Source: Frondihabitans sp. Leaf304 (GTDB lineage Bacteria; Actinomycetota; Actinomycetes; Actinomycetales; Microbacteriaceae). From it: 64,000 nt of DNA. Below the pieces are notes generated by a model, which did no database searches, was not told the origin of the DNA, and saw only the letters and a list, made by a program, of their open reading frames with translations. The stretch spans positions 1,367,003 through 1,431,002 of the forward strand of contig NZ_LMNV01000002.1 in the NCBI RefSeq assembly GCF_001423105.1, read 5' to 3'. A program made the position numbers and the translations under genes. Each line of letters starts with the position of its first letter. Position 1 is the stretch's first letter. Positions 7,268-16,482 of the stretch are shown in pieces.

Positions 7268-8626
7268 CTAGTAGCTCCTGGTCCTTACCTCGGAGCCGAA
7301 CGGCCGCGTCGACAGCGGCAGGGTGACGGGCACGAATGCGGCCCGCGCGAGACGGTACGTCGCCCATACGAAGATCACGATCAGCAGCAGGTTGCGGACG
7401 GTGAGCAACAGCGCCGTGCTGACACCCCCGGCGAGCAGATCGTCGTACAGCACCGGGTAGACGAGCGTCGTCAGCACGCAGACGATGACGAGGACCGCAC
7501 CGGGAAAACGCCACTCCGACCGCTTCGTCATCAGCCCGACGGCGACGATCGGGGTGAGCCAGAGGACGTACTGCGGCGATCCGACCTTGTTGAAGACGAT
7601 GAAGGCCGCGGCGAGACCGAGAGCGCCGAGCAGAACGAGATCGAGCTCGCGGCCGAGCGGCTTCGCGAACGCCGAGAGCCGACGCGTGGCAAGCGCTAGC
7701 AGGACGAGCAGTGCCACCATGACCACGACCATGATGAGCGTGCCGTTCGAGATGAGCCAGGAGTCGCCCGGGCCGGTGACCTCCTCGGTGACCAGCTTGT
7801 GGTCGTGATAGATGTGGGCGCCGGGTACGCCGACGACCGTCATCCACAGCCACGGGGCCGCGAACGGCGCCTCGATCTGCAAGCCGCGTGAGCCCTGCTC
7901 GCCGACGAAGCTCGTGAGGTGACGGACGCCTCCCGCGGCGAGGACCACGCCGACGACGACCGCGCTGGTCAGGATCCCGGTGACGAGAGCGATCCACCGT
8001 TTCGACGAGGCGATGACCATCGCGAGCACGACCGCGGCGGGCCACACCTTGATCCACGTGGCCGCGGCCAGCAGAAACCCTGCCACCCGAGGCCGAGCGG
8101 TGACGACGAGAAGCGCCACCACGACCGCAGGCCCGACGAGCCCCTCCAGCCGCATCAGCGCGACCGGCGCCAGGATCGCGATCGTCGCGACCCAGAACCA
8201 CGGAGCGGTGAGGTCGTGGCGCCGCTTCGACTTGTCGAGCAGCAGCCACAGTGCGACACCGTTGACGACTGCCATGAGCACGAGCCACACGACCTGGTAC
8301 AGCCCGAATCCGAGCACAGCCGGGATCAGCATGGGCACCAGCGCCCCGGCCGGGTACACCCAGTCGTGGTCGAACACGGGCCAGTCGCCGGTGAAGATCG
8401 CGTGGTGCATCCAGCCCTGGTACACCGACACGTCGCCGCCGGCCGTGCCCCGGAATGTGAAGGGCAGCGTGCCGACGAACACGGCGATATGCACCGCCGC
8501 GAAGACGATCCAGATCAGCAGGGGCGATCGGGAGGCGCGGGCGAGAAGCACCATCCGAGTGTAGGTGCTTGCGGCTGCGGTCGGGTTCGGGGCGGGCTGC
8601 CCTGGGCCCGTCTTCGATGTGCCCAC
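7268..8626 (-). CDS. Polytopic membrane protein, GT87/DUF2029-like glycosyltransferase
   Basis: Up to 452 residues with about ten to twelve hydrophobic segments. The first extracytoplasmic loop GTAGGDVSVYQGW has an acidic residue where GT-C enzymes keep a catalytic Asp, and KVWPAAVV plus SPQYVLWLTP resemble polyprenyl-phosphate-mannose mannosyltransferases. It may add a sugar to a cell-envelope glycan or lipid. The GTG at 8626 lies inside the perfect inverted repeat 8621-8678, which is odd for a start; the ATG at 8554 (MVLLARAS, just before the first membrane segment) is a good alternative. Confidence 0.75.
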   Translation of the reverse strand: MGTSKTGPGQPAPNPTAAASTYTRMVLLARASRSPLLIWIVFAAVHIAVFVGTLPFTFRGTAGGDVSVYQGWMHHAIFTGDWPVFDHDWVYPAGALVPMLIPAVLGFGLYQVVWLVLMAVVNGVALWLLLDKSKRRHDLTAPWFWVATIAILAPVALMRLEGLVGPAVVVALLVVTARPRVAGFLLAAATWIKVWPAAVVLAMVIASSKRWIALVTGILTSAVVVGVVLAAGGVRHLTSFVGEQGSRGLQIEAPFAAPWLWMTVVGVPGAHIYHDHKLVTEEVTGPGDSWLISNGTLIMVVVMVALLVLLALATRRLSAFAKPLGRELDLVLLGALGLAAAFIVFNKVGSPQYVLWLTPIVAVGLMTKRSEWRFPGAVLVIVCVLTTLVYPVLYDDLLAGGVSTALLLTVRNLLLIVIFVWATYRLARAAFVPVTLPLSTRPFGSEVRTRSY

Positions 8627-8678
8627 GATGCGGACTTAGCACTAAGCAGTCGAGTGGTGCGGAGTCCGCATCGTGGGC
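8621..8678. terminator. Perfect 16-bp inverted repeat downstream of DUF559 gene
   Basis: GCCCACGATGCGGACT (8621-8636) is exactly complementary to 8663-8678 across a 26-nt loop. It begins six bases beyond the DUF559 stop on the minus strand, so it is well placed as that gene's terminator, although no T-run follows. It also spans the GTG of the next gene. Confidence 0.55.
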
Positions 8679-8684
8679 CATAGA

Positions 8685-9617
8685 TCACCTGAGCGGAATG
8701 TCCGCCTCGACGAGCATCCGGCGGAGGCGCCAGGGCTCCACGAGATCCCGCCAATCGACGCGGACAACCCTTCGCACTTCAGGCAGGGCCAGCATGCGTC
8801 TTTCCCGCCGACGTTCAAGGAGCACGATCTGACTTGCCGACAGCCCCTTCCGGTAGCGCGCGTTTAGGTACTTCTGGTCGCCGTCGAACTCGATGACGGC
8901 ACGTTCCTGTTCCATGTAGAAGTCGGCGAAGCCGATCAACCCGTCGGCATCGGTAAACCTCTTCTGCAGAATTGGAACCGGTGCCCCGAGCTCGAAAAGG
9001 CGACACCGGGCCCATGACTCTCCTCCGGAATCCGACTTCGGAGACGCGAACCTAATAGCACGCTCGGCCGCCCGGCGACCTCGGACGATGGCCCTCCCTT
9101 CCAATGCCGAGAGCAAGCCGTCGACGGTGATGCCCGACTGTCTCAGTTCGGCGTCGAGGCTAACGACCGAGCTGGAAAAACTCCCTCGAAGCGCGCAGTC
9201 CAGCAGGGTTCGCTCAAGGCTCGTGATACGTAGTCCGTTTCGCATCACCACATCGTCATCGTCTAGCGGTGCCCCATGCTTGGTGACCCCGTGCCACGAC
9301 TGTCCGCGGGAGCGTTCCGGGTCGGTGACGTGAACCGATTCCGGCCACCGACCCAGGATCGGCACTCCATGAAATGCCAGCGCCGACTCATGCGACACGA
9401 TCAGACGGTCACCGAGGCTCGGCCTGGCTGCCACGACTCGGAGCACGTGCCGGTCGCGATCGGACAGTGTCGACCAGTCGGCCGTCCGCACGTAGACGCC
9501 CGCGTGGACGAGCGTGAGGTCACCCCTATCTGCACCACGACTGAGGCGACGGGCCTCACGGCTGTCTCGCCCATAGGCGGACGCACGGTACAGGGGCGGC
9601 AAGTTCTCGAACGGCAT
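8685..9617 (-). CDS. DUF559/AbiEi-like domain protein
   Basis: A 310-residue protein from the ATG at 9617; the frame runs to 9731 but with a non-conserved leader. The N-terminal half (YRASAYGRDSREARRLSRGADRGDL, then VLRVVAARPSLGDRLIVSHESAL) resembles the winged-helix part of AbiEi-type antitoxins. The C-terminal 80 residues resemble the Vsr-like DUF559 nuclease fold: GFADFYMEQERAVIEFDGDQKYL has the acidic positions and VRRVVRVDWRDL closes the fold. Such proteins are frequent and mostly uncharacterised in Microbacteriaceae. No AbiEii toxin partner lies beside it, so I do not call a toxin-antitoxin pair. Confidence 0.75.
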   Translation of the reverse strand: MPFENLPPLYRASAYGRDSREARRLSRGADRGDLTLVHAGVYVRTADWSTLSDRDRHVLRVVAARPSLGDRLIVSHESALAFHGVPILGRWPESVHVTDPERSRGQSWHGVTKHGAPLDDDDVVMRNGLRITSLERTLLDCALRGSFSSSVVSLDAELRQSGITVDGLLSALEGRAIVRGRRAAERAIRFASPKSDSGGESWARCRLFELGAPVPILQKRFTDADGLIGFADFYMEQERAVIEFDGDQKYLNARYRKGLSASQIVLLERRRERRMLALPEVRRVVRVDWRDLVEPWRLRRMLVEADIPLR

Positions 9618-9752
9618 GAGCCCAGGATCCGACGCCCGCCTGCTCGGATCCTCGGCTCCTCGCCTGATGTGGACAACTCGTCGCCAAGGTGCCCCTGGGG
9701 AGGCCGAGTCAGCACGGGGTGCAACCAGCACACCCGGGGCAGCACGGCCGCG

Positions 9753-10755
9753 TCAGAGCGCCAGCAGCGTCCGCTCCGCGGCACGGGAGAGGCCCGAGCT
9801 GCGCGTCCGGTCGAGACCACGGGCGCGCTCGTCGGCGAGGGTGTCGAGGAGCGTCTGCTCGAGGGGACGACGCCGACCGCCGAGGGCGAGGTAGGCGGCG
9901 TCGGAGCGCTGGGAGAAAGCGGCCGACTCGCGCGGCAGCCAGAGCGGCAGCGACGACGGCCCGGCCCAGTGGTCGACGCCGTGCTCGGCGAGCCAGGCGT
10001 CGGAGCGACCACGGAGGCGGCCGGTGAAGCCCGCGACGAACGCCGACCGCTCGACGACGTGCGCGAGCGGCAGCGACTCGCCCACGGCGTTCACGGTGCC
10101 GGTGAGAGACCGTGCTCCGGCCTCGACGACGAACGACGCGAGGTCGCGCACGTCGATGGCCTGCGACCACAGCCCGTCGAACGTCGGCACGAGCACGTCG
10201 CCGGGCTGGTCGAGGGGTTCGTCGGCCGGCATCGACGCGACGTGCGCGAGGCGGGCCACCCAGTAGCCGAAGCGGTCGCTCGGGTCGCCGGGGCCGGCGA
10301 TGAGCCCCGGGCGGACGATCAGCAGGCGGTCGCCGGGGGCCGCAGCCGTGGCGCGCTCGTTCGTGACCTTCTGGTTGCCGTAGCCCGTCGGATCCTCGTC
10401 CGGGTCGACGAGCTCGGCCGATTCGTCGGCACCGGGCTGATCGTCGAGGGCGTAGACGGAGACCGTCGAGACTAGGGTCCAGTGTCGGGCGCGAGCGGCG
10501 AGCGCGGTCAGGGCGCCGGTAACGAGGTCGGGGTCGAACGAGAGCTCGACGATGTCGTCCCACTCGGTGTCGCGGACGGCGTCGTAGGCGCCGGGCTCGG
10601 TGCGATCGACACGGACGAACTGGGCGCCGCGGGGGGGCGTCAGCCGTGCCGCGGGCAAGGCAGGTGACGGAGTCGCCGCGATTGAGGGCCGCCGTGGCGA
10701 TCTCGCGCCCCAGCCATCCTGTGCCGCCGAGGATGAGGACTCTGCGCTGTGCCAT
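9753..10755 (-). pseudogene. NAD-dependent epimerase/reductase, frameshifted
   Basis: The start [24 protein letters not shown] (ATG at 10755) is a Rossmann GxxGxxG motif. After about 40 residues that frame turns into Arg/Pro-rich nonsense, while the next frame carries the rest: [24 protein letters not shown] (SDR-like Tyr-x-x-x-Lys equivalent) and [13 protein letters not shown]. The frames meet at a run of seven C on the minus strand (10631-10637); removing one C joins them into about 333 residues. It may be a sequencing error, a phase-variable tract or a recent pseudogene. The intact protein would be an atypical SDR resembling NmrA/WcaG-type epimerases. Substrate unknown. Confidence 0.8.
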
Positions 10756-10836
10756 GCCCCCAGGCTAGCCAGGCCGGCAGCAGCCCCGACACCGTAAATC
10801 AGCCGCGAGTCCGCAAATCGGCCCGACACCAGAAAA

Positions 10837-10872
10837 CGGGCACGACACCGCCGAAAGACGGTGCCGCGCCCG
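10837..10872 (-). terminator. Terminator hairpin after araA
   Basis: CGGGCACGACACCG (10837-10850) pairs with CGGTGCCGCGCCCG (10859-10872) with two G-U-type mismatches. It lies 28 bp past the araA stop codon on the minus strand and separates the arabinose operon from the broken epimerase. Confidence 0.7.
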
Positions 10873-10899
10873 AAAGGTGGCGTCAGGCGCAGAGGCGAG

Positions 10900-12414
10900 C
10901 TACAGGCCGCGAGCCAGGCGGAAGTACGCCGCGTTCCACTGCACCTCGCGGCGGAACTCCCTCAGCGTCGTCGACTCGTCGATGATCAGCAGCTCGGTGC
11001 CGGCCATGAGCGCGAAGTCTTCGAAGGCTTCAAGCCCGACGGCGTTCGACATGACGGTGTGGTGCGCGGCACCGGCGGTGAGCCACGCCTCGGCCGAGAC
11101 CGCGAACGAGGGGCGGGGCTCCCAGACGGCGCGTCCGACCGGGAGGTTAGGCAGGTCGGCGTCGGGGGCGACGACGTCGACGACGTTCGCGGTAAGGCGG
11201 AAGCGGTCGCGCATGTCGCTGAGCGCCACCACGACGGCCGGGCCGGAGTCGGCGGTGAAGACCAGGCGCACCGGGTCGTCTTTGCCGCCGATGCCGAGGG
11301 CGTGGATCTCGAGCGACGGCTTCGACGAGGTGAGCGACGGCGAGACCTCGAGCATGTGCGCCCCGAGGATCTTCTCGGCGCCGGGCACCAGGTTGTAGGT
11401 GTAGTCCTCCATGAGCGAGGCACCGCCGGGGAGGCCGGCACCCATCACGTTGGCGGCGCGCACCAGCACGGCGGTCTTCCAGTCGCCCTCGGCGCCGAAG
11501 CCGTAGCCCTCGGCCATGAGGCGCTGCACGGCGAGACCCGGCAGCTGCTTGAGCGAGCCGAGGTCTTCGAAGTTGGTGGTGAAGGCCGAGAAGTCGCCGG
11601 CCTCGAGGAACGAGCGGAGGCCGAGCTCGATGGCGGCGCCGTCGCGGAGAGACTGATGACGCTCTCCGCCCGGGAGCAGCGCCGGCACAACGTCGTACGA
11701 GTCGACGTAGACCTGCACGAGCGCGTCGACGTCGGCGTCGGTGGCGGCGTCGACCGCAGCGGCGAGCTCGTTGACGCCCCACGTGTTCACCGAGACGCCG
11801 AACACGTGCTCGGCCTCGGTCTTGTCGCCCTCGGTGACGGCGACGTTGCGCATGTTGTCGCCGAAGCGCGCGAGCTTCATCGAGCGGGTCGCGGCCCAGC
11901 CGGCGGCGGCACGCATCCAGGTCGAGATCTGAGAGACGACACGAGGATCCGAGACATGGCCGACGACGGTCTTGCGCGCGACCCCGAGACGCGACTGGAT
12001 GTATCCGAACTCCCGGTCGCCGTGCGCGGCCTGGTTGAGGTTCATGAAGTCGAAGTCGATCTCGGCCCAGGGCAGCTCGACGTTCGCCTGCGTGTGGAAG
12101 TGCAGCAGTGGCTTGCGGAGCGCGTCGAGGCCGGCGATCCACATCTTGGCGGGGCTGAACGTGTGCATCCAGGCGGTGACGCCGATGACCTCGTCGCGGG
12201 CGTTGACCTCGAGGGCGAGCTTGCGGATCGCGTCAGAGTCGGTGAGCACGGGCTTCCAGACGACCTTGACCGGAACCCCGGCGGCCGCGCCGAGGGCATC
12301 AGCGATCTCGCGCGACTGGTCGGCGACCTGGCGGAGCGTCTCTTCGCCGTAGAGGCCCTGCGACCCGGTGAGGAACCAGACCTCGTACTGGTCGAGAGAG
12401 GTGTTCAGGGTCAT
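10900..12414 (-). CDS. araA: L-arabinose isomerase
   Basis: A 504-residue, full-length enzyme that interconverts L-arabinose and L-ribulose in the cytoplasm. Family landmarks are the N-terminal [39 protein letters not shown], the [13 protein letters not shown] segment and the long [19 protein letters not shown] stretch, with conserved Glu/His metal and catalytic residues distributed as in AraA. It is last in the araB-araD-araA operon; its ATG overlaps the araD stop by 4 bp (ATGA), implying translational coupling. A hairpin terminator follows the stop. Confidence 0.97.
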   Translation of the reverse strand: MTLNTSLDQYEVWFLTGSQGLYGEETLRQVADQSREIADALGAAAGVPVKVVWKPVLTDSDAIRKLALEVNARDEVIGVTAWMHTFSPAKMWIAGLDALRKPLLHFHTQANVELPWAEIDFDFMNLNQAAHGDREFGYIQSRLGVARKTVVGHVSDPRVVSQISTWMRAAAGWAATRSMKLARFGDNMRNVAVTEGDKTEAEHVFGVSVNTWGVNELAAAVDAATDADVDALVQVYVDSYDVVPALLPGGERHQSLRDGAAIELGLRSFLEAGDFSAFTTNFEDLGSLKQLPGLAVQRLMAEGYGFGAEGDWKTAVLVRAANVMGAGLPGGASLMEDYTYNLVPGAEKILGAHMLEVSPSLTSSKPSLEIHALGIGGKDDPVRLVFTADSGPAVVVALSDMRDRFRLTANVVDVVAPDADLPNLPVGRAVWEPRPSFAVSAEAWLTAGAAHHTVMSNAVGLEAFEDFALMAGTELLIIDESTTLREFRREVQWNAAYFRLARGL

Positions 12415-13133
12415 TTCGTGGCTCCTTCAGGCGCTTGGCCGTAGACGTTCTGGTAGCGGTCGAAGAGAGCGTCGATGCTCTCCTGCGGGATGGGAATGAG
12501 GTCGCCGAGCTGGCGGGAGAGATGCACGGTGCGGGCCACGTCTTCGGCCATGACCGCGGCCTTGACGGCGTCGCGGGCGTCTTTGCCGATGGTGAAGACC
12601 CCGTGGTTCTGCATGAGCACGGCGCGCGACCGGTGGCCGGTCAGCGTGGCGACGATGCCCTCGCCGATCGACTCGTCGCCGATGATCGCGAACGGCCCGA
12701 CCGGAATGGGCCCGCCGAACTCGTCGGCCATGGCCGTGATCACGCAGGGGATCTCTTCGCCCCGGGCGGCCCAGGCGGTGGCGTAGGTCGAGTGCGTGTG
12801 CACCACTCCCCCGACCTCGGGCATGTGTCGGTAGACGTAGGCGTGGGCGGCGGTGTCGGACGACGGCGACTTCTCGCTGCCGGGGCTCCCGGCGATGACG
12901 TTGCCGTCGAGGTCGCAGAGAATCTGGTTCTCGGGGGCGAGGTCGTCGTAGTCGACACCGCTCGGCTTGATCACGAAGAGGTCGGCGCCCGGCACACGGC
13001 CAGAGACGTTGCCGCCGGTCCAGATAACGAGGCCGTACTTCGTCAGCTCGGAGTGCAGCGTCGCGACCTGCTCTCGTGTCGTCTGGATCGCCTGCTCGAC
13101 GGCGGGAGAGAAGGATCCTTGGGGTTCGGTCAT
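12411..13133 (-). CDS. araD: L-ribulose-5-phosphate 4-epimerase
   Basis: A 240-residue class II aldolase-fold enzyme converting L-ribulose 5-phosphate to D-xylulose 5-phosphate. Seen are [15 protein letters not shown] (phosphate loop), [42 protein letters not shown] with the two metal-binding His of HTHS, and [10 protein letters not shown] with the third His. Length is typical. It overlaps araB by 4 bp upstream and araA by 4 bp downstream. Confidence 0.96.
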   Translation of the reverse strand: MTEPQGSFSPAVEQAIQTTREQVATLHSELTKYGLVIWTGGNVSGRVPGADLFVIKPSGVDYDDLAPENQILCDLDGNVIAGSPGSEKSPSSDTAAHAYVYRHMPEVGGVVHTHSTYATAWAARGEEIPCVITAMADEFGGPIPVGPFAIIGDESIGEGIVATLTGHRSRAVLMQNHGVFTIGKDARDAVKAAVMAEDVARTVHLSRQLGDLIPIPQESIDALFDRYQNVYGQAPEGATK

Positions 13134-14776
13134 GAGGCGGCGCCTTCTTTCGGGGTGGTCGGGTTCGAACGAGTGGGGGTGGCGGCCGCTGCTGCTCGCT
13201 GCAGCGGAAGCGCGGTGCGGTAGCGCTCGAGGTAGGCGGCGAAGCCCGCCTCATCGGCCGGCGTCGGCTCGACGGTCACGGCCTCACTACCGCCGAAGAC
13301 CTCGCCGTCGAGGAACTCGGCAAGCGTGGTCTCGGACGCGCGCTCGAGGTAGGCGGCGAGCACGGCGATGCCCCACGCGCCGCCCTCGCTCGCGGTGGTC
13401 TCGACGGTGATCGGCACGCCGAGGGCCGCGGCCAGCAGCTGCTGTGAGGCACCGGGGGTGCGGAACAGGCCGCCGTGGGCGAGGAGGCGATCGACCCGCA
13501 CGTCTTCGTCGGCGAGGATCTCCATGCCGATGCTGAGCGTCGCAAAGGCGCCGAACACCTCGGAGCGGATGAGGTTGGCGAGAGTGAAGCTGCTGCCCGG
13601 GGTTCGGACGAACAGGGGTCGGCCGTCTTCGACGTCGGTCACGGGCTCACCGGCGAGGTAGTTGAACGACAGCAGGCCACCGGCGTCGGCGTCGCCCTCG
13701 AGAGCCTCGGCGAAGAGGGTCGTATAGACGTCGTCCATGGGCGTGGCCGCGCCCGACGCCTCGCTGAATCGCCCGAACACCCGCGCCCACGACGCCAACT
13801 CGCTGGCACCGTTATTGCAGTGGACCATGGCGACCGCATCGCCGACCGGCGTCGTGACCACGTCGAGCTCGGCGTGCACGGCCCGGAGCGGCTCGTCGAG
13901 CACGACCATCGCGAAGATGCTCGTGCCGACGCTGACGTTGCCGGTGCGCTTTGCGACCGAATTGGTCGCCACCATGCCGGTGCCGGCGTCGCCCTCGGGC
14001 GGGCAGAACGGGATGCCCGACCGAAGCGTTCCGGTGGGGTCGAGCAGGGCGGCGCCCGCGTCGGTGAGGGTGCCGGCGTCGGCTCCGGCGGGCAGGACCT
14101 CGGGAAGGAGCGCGGCGAGGTCGAGGCCGGAGGTGTGTGCGTCGAGACGCTCCTGGGCGATCTGGCGCATGGAGGCGTCGTAGCTCGACGTCGCGGGGTC
14201 GATCGGAAACATGCCGGACGCGTCGCCGACGCCGAGCGCGTTGCGGCCGGTCAGCAGGTGGTGCACGTAGCCGGCGAGAGTGGTGAGCGAGGCGATCTCG
14301 GAGACGTGGGGCTCGTCGTCGAGCACCGCCTGGTACAGGTGCGCGATCGACCAGCGCAACGGGATGTTGAACCCGAGCGCATCGCTGAGCTCGGCCGCGG
14401 CGGGGCCGGTCGACGAGTTGCGCCAGGTGCGGAAGGGCACCAGCAGCTCGCCGCCCGCGTCGAGTGCGATGTAGCCGTGCATCATGGCCGAGATGCCGAT
14501 GGCCGCGAACGTCGTCGGGACCACGTCGAACTTCGCCTGCACGTCGGCGACGAGGGCGGCGTAGGAGGCCTGCAGGCCGGCACCGACGGCCTCGATCGAG
14601 TAGCTCCAGCGACCGTCGACGAACTCGTTCTCCCATTCGAAGCTGCCCGAGGCGATCGTGGCGAAGTCGCCGCCGATCAGGCAGGCCTTGATGCGGGTCG
14701 AGCCAAACTCGATACCGAGGGTCGCGCGGCCGTCGCTGATCAGTCGAGCGGAGTCGGTCGGGGCGGGAGAGGTCAT
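13130..14776 (-). CDS. araB: L-ribulokinase, FGGY family
   Basis: A 548-residue kinase that phosphorylates L-ribulose. The ATG at 14776 is preceded by AAGGATG; the longer frame to 14893 would cross the operator. The N-terminal nucleotide loop TLGIEFGSTRIKACLI is the FGGY phosphate-1 motif; MMHGYIALDAGGELLVPFRTWRN follows. The C-terminal ATPase half has NVSVGTSIFAMVVL and LAHGGLFRTPGASQQLLAAALGVPI. This actinobacterial type is distant from E. coli AraB, so a related pentulose substrate cannot be excluded, but its place between the regulator and araD/araA makes ribulokinase the best call. Confidence 0.92.
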   Translation of the reverse strand: MTSPAPTDSARLISDGRATLGIEFGSTRIKACLIGGDFATIASGSFEWENEFVDGRWSYSIEAVGAGLQASYAALVADVQAKFDVVPTTFAAIGISAMMHGYIALDAGGELLVPFRTWRNSSTGPAAAELSDALGFNIPLRWSIAHLYQAVLDDEPHVSEIASLTTLAGYVHHLLTGRNALGVGDASGMFPIDPATSSYDASMRQIAQERLDAHTSGLDLAALLPEVLPAGADAGTLTDAGAALLDPTGTLRSGIPFCPPEGDAGTGMVATNSVAKRTGNVSVGTSIFAMVVLDEPLRAVHAELDVVTTPVGDAVAMVHCNNGASELASWARVFGRFSEASGAATPMDDVYTTLFAEALEGDADAGGLLSFNYLAGEPVTDVEDGRPLFVRTPGSSFTLANLIRSEVFGAFATLSIGMEILADEDVRVDRLLAHGGLFRTPGASQQLLAAALGVPITVETTASEGGAWGIAVLAAYLERASETTLAEFLDGEVFGGSEAVTVEPTPADEAGFAAYLERYRTALPLQRAAAAATPTRSNPTTPKEGAAS

Positions 14777-14811
14777 GGAGACATCCTTGTCTTCGTCAAA
14801 GGGGCACAGCC

Positions 14812-14834
14812 ATTCTGCCATGTGAGCGCTCACT
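14812..14834 (-). promoter_or_regulatory. araB promoter with LacI-type operator
   Basis: GTGAGCGCTCAC (14822-14833) is a perfect 12-bp palindrome of the classical LacI/GalR-family type with the central CG. On the minus strand it lies immediately upstream of a -10-like CAGAAT (14812-14817), about 45 bp before araB. The regulator encoded just upstream is the natural ligand-responsive repressor. Confidence 0.75.
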
Positions 14835-14848
14835 TGGGGAGGCCGAAA

Positions 14849-14908
14849 CGCGAGTGCCGCCAAATGCGGGCAGGGCGTCGCACCCGGCGGCAATTGGCGT
14901 CACTCGCG
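14849..14908. repeat. Inverted-repeat element, family 3, copy 1
   Basis: CGCGAGTGCCGCCAAATGC pairs with GCAATTGGCGTCACTCGCG at the right end with a few mismatches. It lies between the lacI-type gene's stop (14932) and the araB operator. A second copy lies on the other side of the regulator at 16029-16086. It might serve as the regulator's terminator. Confidence 0.6.
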
Positions 14909-14931
14909 GCGGACTCGCGACGGGAACGACG

Positions 14932-15957
14932 CTAGGCCGGAGCGGGGCCGGTCGACTCGCGGACGACGAGCGCCGGCGCGGGAGCCGGAGCGGCCTGCAC
15001 CGCTGGCGGCGCACCCTGGGGCACGAGCAGCGCCTCGACCGTCGACATGATCTGCCGGCCGAGCGCCGCGAAGTCTTGCCGCACCGTGGTGAGCGGCGGG
15101 ATGTAGTGCGCGGCCTCGGGCACGTCGTCGAAGCCGACGATGCTGACCTGGTCGGGCACTCGGATCCTGCGCTCCGACAAAGCGTGCAGAATGCCGAGCG
15201 CCATCTGGTCGTTGGCGCAGAAGACAGCGGTGATCTCGCCGTGGTCGGCACGGTCGGCGAGATCGAGGCCGATGCGATAGCCGCTCTCGGGCGACCAGTC
15301 GCCGCGAACGACCGGGAGCGGTTCGACTCCGGCCGCGATGACGACATCGCGCCAGCCGCGCTCGCGCTCCCGGGCGTCGGTCCAGGTCGAGAGCCCGCCG
15401 ACGTGGACGATGCGACGGTGGCCGAGCTCGACGAGGTGGCGGGTGGCGAGAACGGCTCCGGCGTACTGGTCGAGCGAGACGGAGACCAGGCCCTCACTCG
15501 CGGTCGAGTCGGCGGCGACCAGCGGCCGGCCGACGTCGACGGCCCGGATGGCGTCGATTCCCGCGGTGTCGGGAGCGATGAGCACGATCGCCTCGACGTT
15601 CTGGCCGAGGAGCGCATCGACGGCGCTCCGCATCCCGGCCGCGAACGTGGTGGAGTCGTCGGTGGGCAGGCTGGCGATCGACACCTGGTAACCGGCTTGC
15701 CGGGCAGCGCCGTCGAAGCCCTGCATGATGCTCGACGGGCCGAAGAGCGGGCCTCCGGTCGAGATGAGCCCGAGCGTGCGCGTCTTGCGGCTCGCCAGCG
15801 CTCGGGCGGCGGCGCTCGGCCGGTAGTTCAGCTTCGATACAGCCGCGTCGACGCGGGCTTTCGTCGCCGGTCGCACGGTCGGATCGCCGTTGACGACCCG
15901 CGAGACCGTCTGGTGCGAGACACCCGCCTCGGTCGCCACGTCGAAGATGTTCGCCAC
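14932..15957 (-). CDS. LacI family regulator of the ara operon
   Basis: A 341-residue repressor from the GTG at 15957 (VANIFDVATEAGVSHQTVSRVVNG). The helix-turn-helix and hinge (about residues 1-60, with the hinge LNYRPSAAARALAS) precede a periplasmic-binding-protein-like ligand domain ending in TVRQDFAALGRQI and a C-terminal RESTGPAPA. It is upstream of araBDA on the same strand and likely represses through GTGAGCGCTCAC at 14822 until arabinose or an arabinose oligomer binds. The name AraR is not used because the Bacillus AraR is a GntR-LacI chimera. Confidence 0.9.
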   Translation of the reverse strand: MANIFDVATEAGVSHQTVSRVVNGDPTVRPATKARVDAAVSKLNYRPSAAARALASRKTRTLGLISTGGPLFGPSSIMQGFDGAARQAGYQVSIASLPTDDSTTFAAGMRSAVDALLGQNVEAIVLIAPDTAGIDAIRAVDVGRPLVAADSTASEGLVSVSLDQYAGAVLATRHLVELGHRRIVHVGGLSTWTDARERERGWRDVVIAAGVEPLPVVRGDWSPESGYRIGLDLADRADHGEITAVFCANDQMALGILHALSERRIRVPDQVSIVGFDDVPEAAHYIPPLTTVRQDFAALGRQIMSTVEALLVPQGAPPAVQAAPAPAPALVVRESTGPAPA

Positions 15958-16028
15958 AGCGCCCGAGTCTAGAGGGGAGGATCCGTCAGCTGTCGTGCAA
16001 TCCGCCGTCTGGCAGAACACCTGGCTCG

Positions 16029-16086
16029 CCGAGTGGCGCCGAATGCGCTCTCGACCCGGCCGCGCAGGGCATTCGGCGGCACTCGG
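16029..16086. repeat. Inverted-repeat element, family 3, copy 2
   Basis: CCGAGTGGCGCCGAATGC pairs with GCATTCGGCGGCACTCGG with one mismatch over 18 bases. It lies in the divergent gap between the lacI-type gene and the DUF1653 gene, where a terminator would not be expected. Same arm consensus (CGAGTGCCGCCRAATGC) as the copy at 14849-14908. Confidence 0.7.
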
Positions 16087-16107
16087 CACACGGCTACCCT
16101 CAGTGAG

Positions 16108-16320
16108 ATGACCGACGTGCACCCCGGCCGCTACCGCCACTTCAAGGGCAACGACTACGAGGTGATCCTCGTGGCCCGCGACACCGAGACCGAACAGCCG
16201 GTCGTCGTCTACCAGGCGCTCTACGGCGAGCGCGGCCACTGGGTGCGCTCGCTCGCCGACTTCACCGCGCGGGTCAGCCGCGACGGCTACGACGGGCCGA
16301 GGTTCGTCCGTATGGACTAG
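16108..16320 (+). CDS. DUF1653 domain protein
   Basis: A small 70-residue protein from the ATG at 16108 (the frame extends to 16033 through the inverted repeat, which is rejected). It matches the pattern of DUF1653: GRYRHFKGNDYEVILVARDTET, then VVVYQALYGERGHWVRSLADF. The fold is a short beta-barrel-like domain of unknown function, widespread in bacteria. It appears monocistronic. Confidence 0.85.
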   Translation: MTDVHPGRYRHFKGNDYEVILVARDTETEQPVVVYQALYGERGHWVRSLADFTARVSRDGYDGPRFVRMD

Positions 16321-16482
16321 CGTAGGATCCGCGCCCACCGCCATCGACCACCGCGAGATGGCGCGATCTACCGCGATCTCGCCCCGCGCCCCGCGCCCGG
16401 CGATCAGGCGAGCTCGCGAGTCACGAGCGGCGAGCAGCGTGCAGCCCAGCGCAGCCGGGCACGAGCGCGCTACGCTCCGCAG

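Noticed and set aside
8685-9617. Type IV toxin-antitoxin (AbiEi/AbiEii) pair
   Set aside because: Only the AbiEi-like/DUF559 protein is present; no nucleotidyltransferase toxin lies beside it.
14777-14893. N-terminal extension of araB to 14893
   Set aside because: It would place the operator and promoter inside the coding region; the ATG at 14776 has a good ribosome binding site.
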